This document shows, piece after piece, positions 49,427 through 57,706 of a DNA stretch of 64,000 nt (its first letter is position 1; each line of letters begins with the position of its first letter). The translations under genes and the position numbers were made by a program. The notes under the pieces were generated by a model, which made no database searches, was not told the origin of the DNA, and worked only from the letters and a program-made list of their open reading frames with translations. The stretch is taken from positions 558,001 to 622,000 of the forward strand of contig JAKOVH010000016.1 in the NCBI GenBank assembly GCA_029782145.1. The letters run 5' to 3'. The DNA is from Actinomycetes bacterium. GTDB lineage: Bacteria; Actinomycetota; Acidimicrobiia; Acidimicrobiales; Acidimicrobilacustridaceae.

Positions 49427-50095
49427 TCAGCGGGTGTAGGTGCCGGTGAGGACGGCCGTGGCCGTGGCGGCGGCCACCGCGGCCGCCACGGCGGGGGGTG
49501 TCGAGTCCGGGCCGAGGCCCGACGGCGCGGGCAGGGCGTACGCCGTGACGTCGTAGCTGCGGGTGCCCCCCGAGTGGCACGGCCCGTGCCAGGCCCTGGT
49601 GCCCGAGTCGTTGGTCAGCTCCGTCGCCCCCGCTGGCACCCCGCCCTCGGGGATCTCGGTCGTGTCCGGCGCGATGCCGGCCACCGCCCACAGCTCGTAG
49701 CCCAGCGCCGAGGGGTCGTTCACCGTCAGCACCACCTCGGCGGTCCCGGCGGGCACGCCGCTGATGGTCAGCGGGGGTGACACGTCCTCGCCGTCGCACG
49801 TGAAGCGAGCAGGGATCTCCCCGCCGGGTGCCCAGGCCTCGGACGAGAGCGAGAACGGCACCGCCGGCGTCGTGTCGACGGCCGCCACCGTGGTCGTGGT
49901 CTTGCGAGGAGGGGCGGTGGCGCCCGGCGCCGGGTCGCGCAGCGTGCGGCCGCTGGTGCCGCAGGCGGCGAGCAGCGCGCCCACCACCAGGAGCAGCGCC
50001 ACGGGCCGGGCCGCTCGGCGACGTCGGCCGGACGGGCCCGTCGCGCCGGCCGGGCGGGGCGGGCCGGCGGTGGGCGGGTCGGTGACGCGTCGCAT
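49427..50095 (-). CDS. YbhB/YbcL-type PEBP family lipoprotein
   Basis: 222 residues. Signal peptide with lipobox ALLAACGTS, Thr/Pro-rich linker, then a phosphatidylethanolamine-binding-protein-like domain: FSLSSEAWAPGGEIPARFTCDGEDVSPPLTISGVPAG, VLTVNDPS, WHGPCHSGGTRSYDVTAYAL. The CDGEDVSPPL and GPCHSGG motifs form the ligand pocket in the YbhB/YbcL family, of unclear physiological role. ATG at 50095 is 8 nt after TAACCT (50104-50109), leaderless type. Divergent from mca with a 90-nt gap, so the two promoters are close. Confidence 0.87.
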   Translation of the reverse strand: MRRVTDPPTAGPPRPAGATGPSGRRRRAARPVALLLVVGALLAACGTSGRTLRDPAPGATAPPRKTTTTVAAVDTTPAVPFSLSSEAWAPGGEIPARFTCDGEDVSPPLTISGVPAGTAEVVLTVNDPSALGYELWAVAGIAPDTTEIPEGGVPAGATELTNDSGTRAWHGPCHSGGTRSYDVTAYALPAPSGLGPDSTPPAVAAAVAAATATAVLTGTYTR

Positions 50096-50185
50096 CGTCG
50101 CCGAGGTTACGCAACGGACCCGCCCCCGCGGTGCCGATGGTGCCGCCGGTGCCGCCGGCGTGGCGGGCGCCGGTAGGTTGCCGGC

Positions 50186-51037
50186 ATGGCCGATCGTTGC
50201 CTGCTGTCCGTCCACGCCCACCCCGACGACGAGGCGTCGAAGGGGGCGCCCACCGTGGCGCGCTACAAGGCCGCCGGGGTCCGCACGGTGCTGGTCACCT
50301 GCACGGGCGGCGAGGAGGGCGAGATCCTCAACCCGGCGATGGACGTGCCCGCCGTCCGTGACCACCTCCACGACGTCCGCCTGAAGGAGCTGGAGGAGGC
50401 GGCCGCCATCATCGGCTACGACGAGGTCGTCCTGCTCGGCTACCGCGACTCCGGCATGCCCGAGTCCGAGGCCAACGCCCGGCCCGACGCCTTCGCCAAC
50501 GCGGAGCTCGACGAGGCGGTGGGCCGGCTGGTCGAGGTGATCCGGCGGGAGCGCCCGCAGGTCGTCATCACCTACGGCGACGACCAGCAGGGCTACCCGC
50601 ACCCCGACCACCTCCGGGTGCACGACATCTCCCTGCCGGCATGGGACCTCGCCGGCGACCCGTCGTACCGCCCCGAGCTGGGCGAGCCGTTCGCTCCGCT
50701 CAAGCTGTACTACACGGTGTGGTCCGCGGCCCGGGTGCGGGCCACCCACGAGAAGTTTCTCGAGCTCGGCCTGGAGTCGCCCTTCTCCGACGAGTGGTTC
50801 GACCGCCCCAGCCACGACCACCGGGTCACCACGTCGATCGACATCGCCGACACCTACGACGTGCGCCTCGACGCGCTCCTGGCCCACGCCACGCAGGTCG
50901 ACCCGAACTCGCCGTTCTGGTTCGGGCTGCCCCGCGAGGTGGCCCGCACCGTGCATCCCTACGAGGAGTACATCCTCGCGGCGAGCCGGGTCGACACGGA
51001 GATCCCCGAGACCGACCTGTTCGCCGGGATCGACTGA
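50186..51037 (+). CDS. mca: Mycothiol S-conjugate amidase
   Basis: 283 residues. Zinc site VHAHPDDEASKGAPTVARY, then LVTCTGGEEGEILNPAMD, and HPDHLRVHD; the last two strings are characteristic of Mca rather than general PIG-L deacetylases. Mca cleaves mycothiol S-conjugates, releasing a mercapturic acid for export, in thiol-based detoxification. It therefore implies a mycothiol-producing actinobacterium. ATG at 50186 is 6 nt after TAGGTT (50174-50179), leaderless type. The downstream membrane protein starts 5 nt after its stop and is probably co-transcribed. Confidence 0.92.
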   Translation: MADRCLLSVHAHPDDEASKGAPTVARYKAAGVRTVLVTCTGGEEGEILNPAMDVPAVRDHLHDVRLKELEEAAAIIGYDEVVLLGYRDSGMPESEANARPDAFANAELDEAVGRLVEVIRRERPQVVITYGDDQQGYPHPDHLRVHDISLPAWDLAGDPSYRPELGEPFAPLKLYYTVWSAARVRATHEKFLELGLESPFSDEWFDRPSHDHRVTTSIDIADTYDVRLDALLAHATQVDPNSPFWFGLPREVARTVHPYEEYILAASRVDTEIPETDLFAGID

Positions 51038-51042
51038 TCGAG

Positions 51043-51963
51043 GTGGCGGGCGGGGGTGGCGCCCGCACGGCCGTGGGCGTGGTGCTGGTGTTCCTCGCCG
51101 GCGTGTGCGCCAGCTTCGCCGCCGCGGCGGCGTGGACCCGCACGGAGCTGCGCGACGAGGACACCTGGGCGGCGACGAGCCGGGCCGTGGCCGACGACCC
51201 GCAGCTGCAGCGCGACGTCGCCGACGCCCTCGCCCGAAGGGTGATCGAGGTGGCGGGCGTGCAGGGGACGTTGGAGGGAGTGCTCCCCGGCCCGCTCGGG
51301 GGCCTGGCCGAGCCCCTCAGCGGTGCCGCCACCGACGGAGTGAGCCGCGTCGCCGTCGAGCTGGTGCGCACCGACGCGTTCGTGCAGGCGTGGGAGCTCG
51401 CCGTGCGCGACAGCCAGGAGGAGCTCCTCGCCGCCCTCGACGGCGAGGGCCGGTACACGGCCGTCACCTCCGAGGGCGTCGTGCTCGACCTCGGATCGAC
51501 CCTCGGGCAGTTCCGCCGGCTCCTCGACGACCGGGGCCTCACCTTCCTCGACGGCGTCGACCTGTCCGCCGTCGAGGTGCAGTTCGTGCTCGTCGACGGG
51601 CCCGGCCTCCAGCACGTCCGGGACCTGCTGCGGGTCCTCGACGTGCTCGTGGTGGTCCTCCCGGCGGTGGCGGTGGGCGCGACGGTCGTCGGCCTCCTCG
51701 TGGCCCGGCGGCGGTCGATGGCGCTCGCCGCGGGCGGCCTGGGGGCGCTGGCCGGGGCCGGGCTGGTGTACGTCGCGGCCGAGGCGGGCCGGGCCGAAGC
51801 GGTGCAGCGGCTCACCGGGGGCGTGCTCGGCGCCGGCGCGGCGCGGGCGGTCGTCGACCACGTCACCTCCAGCCTCGACACCACCCTCGCCATGGCTGCC
51901 GCAGCGGGTGCCGTGGTGCTGGTGGTGGGCGGCGTCGCCGCGGCCGTCACCGCCCGGCGCTGA
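51043..51963 (+). CDS. Integral membrane protein, unknown function
   Basis: 306 residues. One N-terminal helix (GVVLVFLAGVCASFAAAAAW), a long external-type region (about 30-195) with RTELRDEDTWAATSRAVADDPQLQRDVADAL, then helices LLRVLDVLVVVLPAVAVGATVVGLLV, MALAAGGLGALAGAGLVYVA and LAMAAAAGAVVLVVGGVAAAV. The plan recalls actinobacterial membrane proteins with a Ser/Thr/Asp-rich extracytoplasmic loop, but no family is assigned. GTG at 51043, 5 nt after mca, is the likely start; GAGG-like bases precede it only weakly. A G/C hairpin-like tract (51967-52020) follows before the convergent FAH gene. Confidence 0.65.
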   Translation: MAGGGGARTAVGVVLVFLAGVCASFAAAAAWTRTELRDEDTWAATSRAVADDPQLQRDVADALARRVIEVAGVQGTLEGVLPGPLGGLAEPLSGAATDGVSRVAVELVRTDAFVQAWELAVRDSQEELLAALDGEGRYTAVTSEGVVLDLGSTLGQFRRLLDDRGLTFLDGVDLSAVEVQFVLVDGPGLQHVRDLLRVLDVLVVVLPAVAVGATVVGLLVARRRSMALAAGGLGALAGAGLVYVAAEAGRAEAVQRLTGGVLGAGAARAVVDHVTSSLDTTLAMAAAAGAVVLVVGGVAAAVTARR

Positions 51964-52019
51964 GCCAGCCCGGCCCGGCGCCCGGAGCGCTGCCGGCGGC
52001 CGGCGCCGCCGGCCCGGGC

Positions 52020-52871
52020 TCAGCCGGCGACGCAGCGGTTGCGCAGGGTGCCGATGGCCTCGATGGTCGTGACCAGCTCGTCGCCGTCGCCGAGCCCGAT
52101 CGGCGGGGTGCGGGCGGCGCCGACGCCGCCGGGCGTGCCCGTGAACACGAGATCGCCGGGCTGGAGGGTGGTGAAGGTCGACACGTAGGCGAGCAGCGTC
52201 GGCGGGTCGAAGATGAGGTCGCCGGTGCGGCCCGTCTGCATGCGGGTGCCCGACACCGTGCAGCTCACCTCGAGGTCGGGGGCGGGGCCGAGGTCGTCCG
52301 CGGTGACCAACCAGGGCCCGACCGGGCTCGAGCCCGGCCACACCTTGCCCTGCAGGAACTGCGTGGTGCGGTTCTGCCAGTCCCGCGCCGACACGTCGTT
52401 GCCCACGGTGAAGCCGGCGATGGCGGCGGCCGCGGCGGCGCGGTCGGCTCGCCGGATGGTGCGCCCGACCACGACCACCAGCTCGACCTCCCAGTCCAGC
52501 AGCTCGACCTCGGGCGGCACCTCGAGGTCGTCGGCCGGGCCGAGCAGCGAGTCGGCCCACTTGTTGAACAGCGTCGGGTGGTCCGGCTCGTCGTGGCCCA
52601 TCTCGGCGATGTGGGGCCGGTAGTTCAGCCCCACGCACAGGACCTTGCCCGGGTTGGGCACGACCGGCGCCAGGTCGAGCCCGCTCAGGCCCACGGCCGG
52701 TCCCGCGGCCGGGCACACCCCGGCGGAGATGGCCTCGGCGGGCGTCAGCTCGGCCGCCTGCGCCGCGGCGAGCACGGCCCCGACGTCGGGACAGGCCAGC
52801 GGGGTGACCTCGGTGCCGCGCACCACCCCGGCGCGGGTGCCGTCGTCGGTGCGGAAGGTGATGAGGCGCAC
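52020..52871 (-). CDS. Fumarylacetoacetate hydrolase family protein
   Basis: 283 residues. VLCVGLNYRPHIAEMG (cofactor/substrate segment), PTLFNKWADSLLGP, the metal-ligand region LLDWEVELVVVVGR (Asp/Glu), FTVGNDVSARDWQ and the C-terminal DLVFTGTPGGVGAARTP are diagnostic. Members hydrolyse or decarboxylate beta-keto acids (fumarylpyruvate, acylpyruvates, 2-hydroxyhepta-2,4-dienedioate) in aromatic catabolism. Particular substrate unknown. GTG at 52871 follows CAGGAGG at good spacing. Possibly co-transcribed with the upstream lipoprotein gene (62-nt gap). Confidence 0.92.
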   Translation of the reverse strand: MRLITFRTDDGTRAGVVRGTEVTPLACPDVGAVLAAAQAAELTPAEAISAGVCPAAGPAVGLSGLDLAPVVPNPGKVLCVGLNYRPHIAEMGHDEPDHPTLFNKWADSLLGPADDLEVPPEVELLDWEVELVVVVGRTIRRADRAAAAAAIAGFTVGNDVSARDWQNRTTQFLQGKVWPGSSPVGPWLVTADDLGPAPDLEVSCTVSGTRMQTGRTGDLIFDPPTLLAYVSTFTTLQPGDLVFTGTPGGVGAARTPPIGLGDGDELVTTIEAIGTLRNRCVAG

Positions 52872-52933
52872 GGGCCCTCCTGAGGGGTCGCCGACCTGCG
52901 TGGATGGCGGGGGCGACGGGGCGGTTCGTGGGG

Positions 52934-53434
52934 TCAGCCCGGGTCGCGGGGCGTGACCACCAGGGTGAGGCCGCCCGCGCCGGCCGACCCGGCGGTCGGG
53001 TCGGCGAAGGTGTACCTCCCCGGCTGGGTGAGCGCCAGCACGGTGCGCTCGCCAGGCTCGAGGCGCCCGGTGTCGAGCCAGGTGGTGGGCTCGTCGTCCG
53101 GCGCCGCCGTGAGCGCCAGGCGGGAGACCACCAGGCGGCGGGCCTGCCCGTCGACGCGGAGCTCCACCACCGACCCCTGCGGGAGCTGCCATCCCGGCTC
53201 GTCGCCGTGGCGCAGCTGGGCCCCGTCATTGGGCCCAGCGTCGGCCGACACGGCGCCCTCGCCGTCGACGGTGACGAGCAGCCGGGGCGCGAAGTCGACG
53301 CTCGCCACCGTGGGCTGGGCGTCGGTCCGGGGCTCGCAGGCGGCACCCACGAGGCCGCAGGCCGTGACGAGGACGGCGACGGCCACGGCTCGGCCCGCCC
53401 TCGGCGGGCGTGTCGGGGACCCTGCTGGCACCAT
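52934..53434 (-). CDS. Hypothetical lipoprotein
   Basis: 166 residues. Signal peptide with VLVTACGLVGAACEP; the second cysteine (AAC) is the likely lipidation site. The mature part is beta-rich (FAPRLLVTVDGEGAVSADAG, SVVELRVDGQARRLVVSRLAL, RTVLALTQPGRYTFADPTAG, LTLVVTPRDPG) and resembles a small cupredoxin- or Ig-like sandwich, but lacks obvious metal-binding Cys/His sets. ATG at 53434 precedes the signal; GAGACT 6 nt upstream may be a weak -10. Divergent from the GNAT gene. Confidence 0.65.
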   Translation of the reverse strand: MVPAGSPTRPPRAGRAVAVAVLVTACGLVGAACEPRTDAQPTVASVDFAPRLLVTVDGEGAVSADAGPNDGAQLRHGDEPGWQLPQGSVVELRVDGQARRLVVSRLALTAAPDDEPTTWLDTGRLEPGERTVLALTQPGRYTFADPTAGSAGAGGLTLVVTPRDPG

Positions 53435-53479
53435 CGCCGGAGTCTCCCACGCACCGGCTCCGGCGCCGCGGTTCCCCGG

Positions 53480-53485
53480 TAGGGT
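53480..53485 (+). promoter_or_regulatory. Candidate -10 hexamer for the tandem GNAT gene
   Basis: TAGGGT, about 48 nt before the GTG start; the leader would contain the GGAGGG ribosome site. It lies in the divergent gap with the lipoprotein gene. Confidence 0.3.
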
Positions 53486-53532
53486 GCGCCCGTCGGCCGC
53501 CCGGCCGGCCGGAGCCGACGCGGAGGGCACCG

Positions 53533-54408
53533 GTGCAGCAGTGGGGAGCCGATCGGATCGAGGAGCTCACCGCGCTGGTGGCTGCCGGCGCGCCCGACGA
53601 GGACCTCACCGCCGACGAGCTGCTCACCGCCTGCTTCGAGCAGCCCGGTGTGGTCCTCGGGCCCTCCGACGGCACCGCCGCCGTCGCGGTCGGGGTGGGA
53701 CGGGACGCCTCGGGCGAGCTCATCGCCTCGGTCCGGCTCCTGGTCGTACGCCCCGACCGGCGCGGCGTCGGGCTCGGCGGCTCCCTCCTCGACGCCGCCG
53801 AACGCTGGGCGTCGGAGCGTGGGGCCGAGCGGATCGAGATCGGCGGTGCGCTCCCCTTCCCTCTCTGGCCGGGGGCCGACGCCTCCACCGGCCTGGTCCA
53901 CCTCGCCGGGGCGAGGGGCTACGAGCCCGTGCGGGAGTTCGGTTCCCTCGAGCTCCCGTCGTCGTTCCGAGCCCAGCCGCCCGAGGGCGTCGTGGTGCGG
54001 CGAGCCGTGCGCGACGAGGACGTCACGGCGGTGACCCTCGCCGTGGCGGGCGGGTGGTCACGCCTCTCCGACGAGGTGGCTCGAGCCCTCGACCACGGCA
54101 CCTGCCACGCCGCGTTCGCCGCGCCGCCCACCGACCGGGAAGGGCTCAGGGGCGACGTGCTGGGGGTGGGCTGCCACTCGGTCACCCGGGCCACGTGGGT
54201 GGGGCCGCTGGTCGTCCGGCCCGCCGATCGGCGGCGCGGCATCGGCCACGCCCTGCTCGCCCAGGTCTGCCGCGACCTCATGATCGCCGACTTCCGCACC
54301 GCCGAGGTGCCCGACCCCGCAGACCCCGGCGCCGAGGCGTTCGTCGTCGCCGCCGGCGCCACGGTGTCGCGCCGCTACGTCCAGGTGGCCAAGGTGCTGC
54401 GGCGGTGA
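53533..54408 (+). CDS. Tandem GNAT acetyltransferase
   Basis: 291 residues with two GNAT-like halves. The first has the acetyl-CoA pyrophosphate loop VVRPDRRGVGLGGSLLDAAERWA (about 75-97) and a WPGADASTGLVHLAGARGYEPVREFGSLEL end. The second carries LVVRPADRRRGIGHALLAQVCRDLM (about 224-248) and a terminal beta strand. Tandem GNATs include MshD of mycothiol synthesis, which also has two domains of this size; the nearby mca makes that worth testing, but the sequence does not match MshD clearly. GTG at 53533 follows GGAGGG. Substrate unknown. Confidence 0.82.
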   Translation: MQQWGADRIEELTALVAAGAPDEDLTADELLTACFEQPGVVLGPSDGTAAVAVGVGRDASGELIASVRLLVVRPDRRGVGLGGSLLDAAERWASERGAERIEIGGALPFPLWPGADASTGLVHLAGARGYEPVREFGSLELPSSFRAQPPEGVVVRRAVRDEDVTAVTLAVAGGWSRLSDEVARALDHGTCHAAFAAPPTDREGLRGDVLGVGCHSVTRATWVGPLVVRPADRRRGIGHALLAQVCRDLMIADFRTAEVPDPADPGAEAFVVAAGATVSRRYVQVAKVLRR

Positions 54409-54453
54409 CGCTTCGCCGATGGGCCGGCCGAGAGGCCGGGCAGCGGCCGGCGG

Positions 54454-55290
54454 TCAGGTCCCGGAGCGCTGCAGGTCGCGAAGCTGGCGGTAGCCGATCA
54501 CGACCACGCCCGAGCGCTCGACCATCGCCCGGAACTGCGAGTCGTGGCAGACCAGGTGGAAGTCGTCGACCCGCGCCGCCCAGTCCGGCGTGAGCGCTCG
54601 CAGCTCGGGGGTGTCGATCGCCGGGTGGACGTAGAGCTCGGTGACCCCCGTGGGAAGGTCGAACAGCGCCTTCTCGATCGCCCGGCGGCTGCCCACGCCG
54701 TTGACGTACACGAAGTGGTCGGGGAACACGACGCCCTCCTCGGCGGCGAGGCGCCGGAACGGGAAGCCGATGCTGCGCTCGGTGCTCGCCCCCGACAGGC
54801 GGATGGGCAGGCCGAACTCGACGGCCATGTCGAGGTAGAGGTCGAAGAACTCCGGGCGCAGCTGCAGCGCCCCCATGTGCGAGTCGAGGTGGCTCACGTC
54901 GAAGCCCCACAGGATGGCCCGTTCGATCTGCGCCCGGCACTCCCGCCGGGCCTCGTCGAGGTCGGCGTGGTCCCAGAGGTCCTGCACCGTGCGGGGGAAG
55001 CCGCCGTCGCCGTCGAGGAGCGACGGGGCGTGGGTGATGGGGCCCCAGCGGTAGCGCTCGAGCTCGGCGTTCAACGTGAGGTGCACCCCGACGTCCTCAC
55101 CCATGTACGAGGCCGCGGCCTCACGCGCCCACGGGCAGGGCACCATCAGCGTCGCCGTGCTGGCGACACCCTGGCGCAGCGCTTCATAGGTGCCGGCGTT
55201 GGAGGCGTGGGAGAGGCCGAGGTCGTCGCAGTTGAGGATCACCAACCGGGCGTCGGGAGCGTGGCCCAGGCGTTCGGCGAGCGTCGTCAC
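54454..55290 (-). CDS. ChbG/YdjC-type carbohydrate deacetylase
   Basis: 278 residues. Metal ligands in LVILNCDDLGLSHASN (Asp), SHLDSHMGALQ (His) and TELYVHPAID (His) fit the ChbG/HpnK (YdjC) family, which removes acetyl groups from chitooligosaccharides or hopanoid sugars. Other family strings: EDVGVHLTLNAE, GLPIRLSGAS, DFHLVCHDSQFRAMV. GTG at 55290 lies 7 nt after TACGGT (55298-55303), a leaderless-type start; in-frame codons further upstream overlap the SNase gene end. Cytoplasmic. No chitin operon nearby. Confidence 0.85.
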   Translation of the reverse strand: MTTLAERLGHAPDARLVILNCDDLGLSHASNAGTYEALRQGVASTATLMVPCPWAREAAASYMGEDVGVHLTLNAELERYRWGPITHAPSLLDGDGGFPRTVQDLWDHADLDEARRECRAQIERAILWGFDVSHLDSHMGALQLRPEFFDLYLDMAVEFGLPIRLSGASTERSIGFPFRRLAAEEGVVFPDHFVYVNGVGSRRAIEKALFDLPTGVTELYVHPAIDTPELRALTPDWAARVDDFHLVCHDSQFRAMVERSGVVVIGYRQLRDLQRSGT

Positions 55291-55324
55291 GGCCCGCACC
55301 GTACCGCCCGGCGGCCCGACCGGC

Positions 55325-55933
55325 TCACGCCGGCTTGCCGGCGCCCCCGCAGGCCTGCCACAGGCCCCGCTGCTCGCGTCGCGCCTCGTCGACCGCGGCA
55401 CGCAGCTCACCGGTGTGGGCGACGTTGGGCGGGTAGGTGAGCAGGTCGGCGTAGCCGCCCTGGGCCAGCTCGAGGTTGACGAACAGCCCGTCCGACGATC
55501 GGTAGACGTAGGCGAGCAGTCGGTCGTAGGAGTCGCGCTCCTCGACGTCGCGCACCAGGCGCACGGCGGTGCCGGGGGGCAGCAGCTCGGCGGTGCGGGC
55601 GCTGGCCTCCTTGCCGAAGCACTGCACCGGCTTGCGGGGGTCCTTCGTCTCGGGGGTGTCGATGCCGATGAGGCGCACCCTCTCGGTGCGCCCCTGCACT
55701 CGCACCTCGATGGTGTCGCCGTCGACCACCTTGGTGACTCTGGTCGTGCTCGAGGTCGTGTCGGGGGACCCTCGGCTGGTGTCGAAGCCGGCGTACCCCA
55801 TCACCGCCGTGCAGGCCATGACGGCCACGGCGACCACGCCGAGCAGGACGGGGACGACCACGCGGACGGTGAGGGCTCGACGCTCGTCTCGCGTGTACGG
55901 CGGCGGCCCGGACATCTGGGACATCTGGGACAT
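55325..55933 (-). CDS. Membrane-anchored or secreted thermonuclease (SNase family)
   Basis: 202 residues. One N-terminal hydrophobic helix (VRVVVPVLLGVVAVAVMACTAVMG) anchors or exports the protein. The SNase domain has VTKVVDGDTIEVRVQG, RVRLIGIDTPETKDP, a charged RDVEERDSYDRLLAYVY and GLWQACGG, the staphylococcal nuclease pattern (calcium-dependent DNA/RNA cleavage). The 5' end carries three 9-bp repeats giving MSQMSQMS with three possible ATGs; GAAGGAG lies 8 nt before the first (55933), so that start was chosen. TAGGGT (55991-55996) about 58 nt upstream is a candidate -10. Confidence 0.88.
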   Translation of the reverse strand: MSQMSQMSGPPPYTRDERRALTVRVVVPVLLGVVAVAVMACTAVMGYAGFDTSRGSPDTTSSTTRVTKVVDGDTIEVRVQGRTERVRLIGIDTPETKDPRKPVQCFGKEASARTAELLPPGTAVRLVRDVEERDSYDRLLAYVYRSSDGLFVNLELAQGGYADLLTYPPNVAHTGELRAAVDEARREQRGLWQACGGAGKPA

Positions 55934-55937
55934 CTGC
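55911..55937 (-). repeat. Three 9-bp tandem repeats at the nuclease start codon
   Basis: GACATCTGG, GACATCTGG, GACATCTGC on the plus strand. Read on the minus strand each holds an ATG in the same frame, so start-site choice or length variation by slippage is possible. Confidence 0.8.
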
Positions 55938-56007
55938 ACTGCTCCTTCACGAGGCCATCGGGATGGCCGCCGGAGCAGCGAGACGGGCACACCCTACCGA
56001 CGGGGTG

Positions 56008-56056
56008 CGACAACGGGAAGGGCCCCGGCCGGGAGCCGGGGCCCTTCCCGTTGTCG
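56008..56056 (-). terminator. Perfect 22-bp hairpin downstream of the thiolase gene
   Basis: A 22-nt arm beginning CGACAACGGGAAGGG pairs perfectly with its partner ending CCCTTCCCGTTGTCG, with a 5-nt loop. It begins 30 nt after the thiolase stop (minus strand) and separates it from the nuclease promoter. No T-run. Confidence 0.75.
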
Positions 56057-56086
56057 TCCGAGGGCGGCGGCCACGGCCGCCGCTCG

Positions 56087-57265
56087 TCAGACCCGCTCGA
56101 GGAGCGTGCCCGTGCCCAGGCCGCCGCCGCAGCACATGGTGACGATGGCGTGCCGGCCACCGCTGCGCTGCAGCTCGTGCACCGCCTTGGTGACGAGGAT
56201 GGCGCCGGTGCCGCCGAGGGGGTGGCCGAGGGCGATGGCGCCGCCGTTGGGGTTCACCTTGTCGAGGTCGCCGTCGAGCTCGCGCTGCCAGGCCAGCACC
56301 ACCGAGGCGAAGGCCTCGTTGATCTCGAACAGGTCGATGTCGGACAGCGACAGGCCGCTGCGGTCGAGCAGGTGGCGGGTCGCGTCGATGGGCCCGGTGA
56401 GCATGAGCACCGGGTCGACCCCGACCAGGCAGGTGTCGACGATGCGGGCCAGCGGGGTGAGGCCGAGCTCGGTGGCCTTCTCGGCGGTCATCATCAGCAC
56501 GGCGCCGGCGCCGTCGGAGATCTGCGACGAGGAGCCCGCGGTGTGCACGCCGTCCTCGCCGACGACCGGCTTGAGGCCGGCGAGGGTCTCGAGGCTCGTC
56601 TCCCGCAGGCCTTCGTCGCGGGCGACGTGGTGGGTCGTGCCCGTGGGCTTGCCGTCCTCGCCGAGGTCGGGGGCGTCGACGGGGATCACCTGGGTGCCGA
56701 AGCGGTCCTCGGCCCACGCCTGGGCCCCGAGCTCCTGCGAGCGCAGGCCGAAGGCGTCGGTGTCCTGACGGGTGATGCCCCACTTGCGGGCGATGCGCTC
56801 GGCCCCTTCGAACTGGCTGGTGTACTCGTAGAGCGGGAAGTAGCTCTTCGGCACCGGCACGCCGAGGTCGAGCGGGCGGGCGACGTTGGAGCCGATCGGC
56901 ACCCGGCTCATCGACTCGACCCCGCCGGCCACGGCCACGTCGACCACCCCCGCCTTCACCAGCGCGTAGGCCATGTCGGTGGCCTGCTGGCTGGAGCCGC
57001 ACTGGGCGTCGACCGTGGTGGCGGCCACCTCGAGCGGCAGGCCGGCCGACAGCCAGGCGGTGCGGGTGATGTTGAACGCCTGCATGCCGATCTGGTCGAC
57101 GCAGCCCCCGACGACCTGGCCGACGACCGAGGGGTCGACCCCCGTGCGCTCGAACAGCGCCTTGAACGGCACCCCGAGCAGGTCGGCGGAGTGCATGGTG
57201 GACAGGCCACCGTTGCGACGCCCGACGGGCGTGCGAACGGCTTCGACGATCACGACGTCACGCAT
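56087..57265 (-). CDS. Thiolase (acetyl-CoA acetyltransferase / 3-ketoacyl-CoA thiolase)
   Basis: 392 residues. Nucleophilic Cys in TVDAQCGSSQQATDMAY (about residue 91), EINEAFASVVLAW, NPNGGAIALGHPLGGTG (catalytic His) and MCCGGGLGTGTLLE (second Cys) are the thiolase active-site set. It cleaves 3-ketoacyl-CoA or condenses acetyl-CoA units; actinobacteria have many paralogues including steroid-degradation ones, so the chain specificity is open. ATG at 57265 is 6 nt after TAGCAT (57272-57277), leaderless type. A strong hairpin follows the gene, so it appears to be transcribed alone. Confidence 0.95.
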   Translation of the reverse strand: MRDVVIVEAVRTPVGRRNGGLSTMHSADLLGVPFKALFERTGVDPSVVGQVVGGCVDQIGMQAFNITRTAWLSAGLPLEVAATTVDAQCGSSQQATDMAYALVKAGVVDVAVAGGVESMSRVPIGSNVARPLDLGVPVPKSYFPLYEYTSQFEGAERIARKWGITRQDTDAFGLRSQELGAQAWAEDRFGTQVIPVDAPDLGEDGKPTGTTHHVARDEGLRETSLETLAGLKPVVGEDGVHTAGSSSQISDGAGAVLMMTAEKATELGLTPLARIVDTCLVGVDPVLMLTGPIDATRHLLDRSGLSLSDIDLFEINEAFASVVLAWQRELDGDLDKVNPNGGAIALGHPLGGTGAILVTKAVHELQRSGGRHAIVTMCCGGGLGTGTLLERV

Positions 57266-57341
57266 GGGCGAATGCTACGTGCCGGGCGCGCCCCGCCCAC
57301 AGGCCGCCCGACGGGGGCGTGCCGGGCCGGGCAGCGGCCCG

Positions 57342-57608
57342 TCAGGCGGCGGTGCTGTGGTGGTCGCCCGGGTGGGGCCGGCGAGCGTTGCGGAGGGCCT
57401 CACGGGCCCGGGAGATGCCGGCGCGCCCACGCTCGCGGGCGGACTCGTCGATGCGCCACTGGGCGGGTGCCTCGGTGGAGCGCTCGGTGCTGGGACGGAC
57501 GGCGGTACGCTCGCCCACGCGCCGGGCGGCCGGGCCCCGCGCCGGGCCCTGGCCGTCGTCGGCCGGAGGTCGCTCGGGGCGAGGGATCAGTCGCAGCTGT
57601 GCGTCCAT
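57342..57608 (-). CDS. Small basic hypothetical protein
   Basis: 88 residues, rich in Arg and Pro and probably disordered, with a helical C-terminal stretch (ARERGRAGISRAREALRNARR). No family recognised. ATG at 57608 has GGGGAGA upstream at suitable spacing, which is the main support for it being real; the longer frame to 57716 overlaps the divergent thioesterase start. It sits alone between the thiolase and thioesterase genes. Confidence 0.45.
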   Translation of the reverse strand: MDAQLRLIPRPERPPADDGQGPARGPAARRVGERTAVRPSTERSTEAPAQWRIDESARERGRAGISRAREALRNARRPHPGDHHSTAA

Positions 57609-57706
57609 GGGACCAGTCTCCCCAGGGGGTGTGACAGCGCCTCGGGGTCGTCGGTCACCTACCCGGTGCGGGGTGCCCGGAGCACCGGCGCGTACGATGC
57701 CCCGCC

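Noticed and set aside
51964..52020. A terminator between the membrane protein and FAH genes
   Set aside because: The G/C-rich inverted tract (AGCCCGG...CCGGGCT) needs an indel to pair and overlaps the FAH stop; too uncertain to list as a feature.
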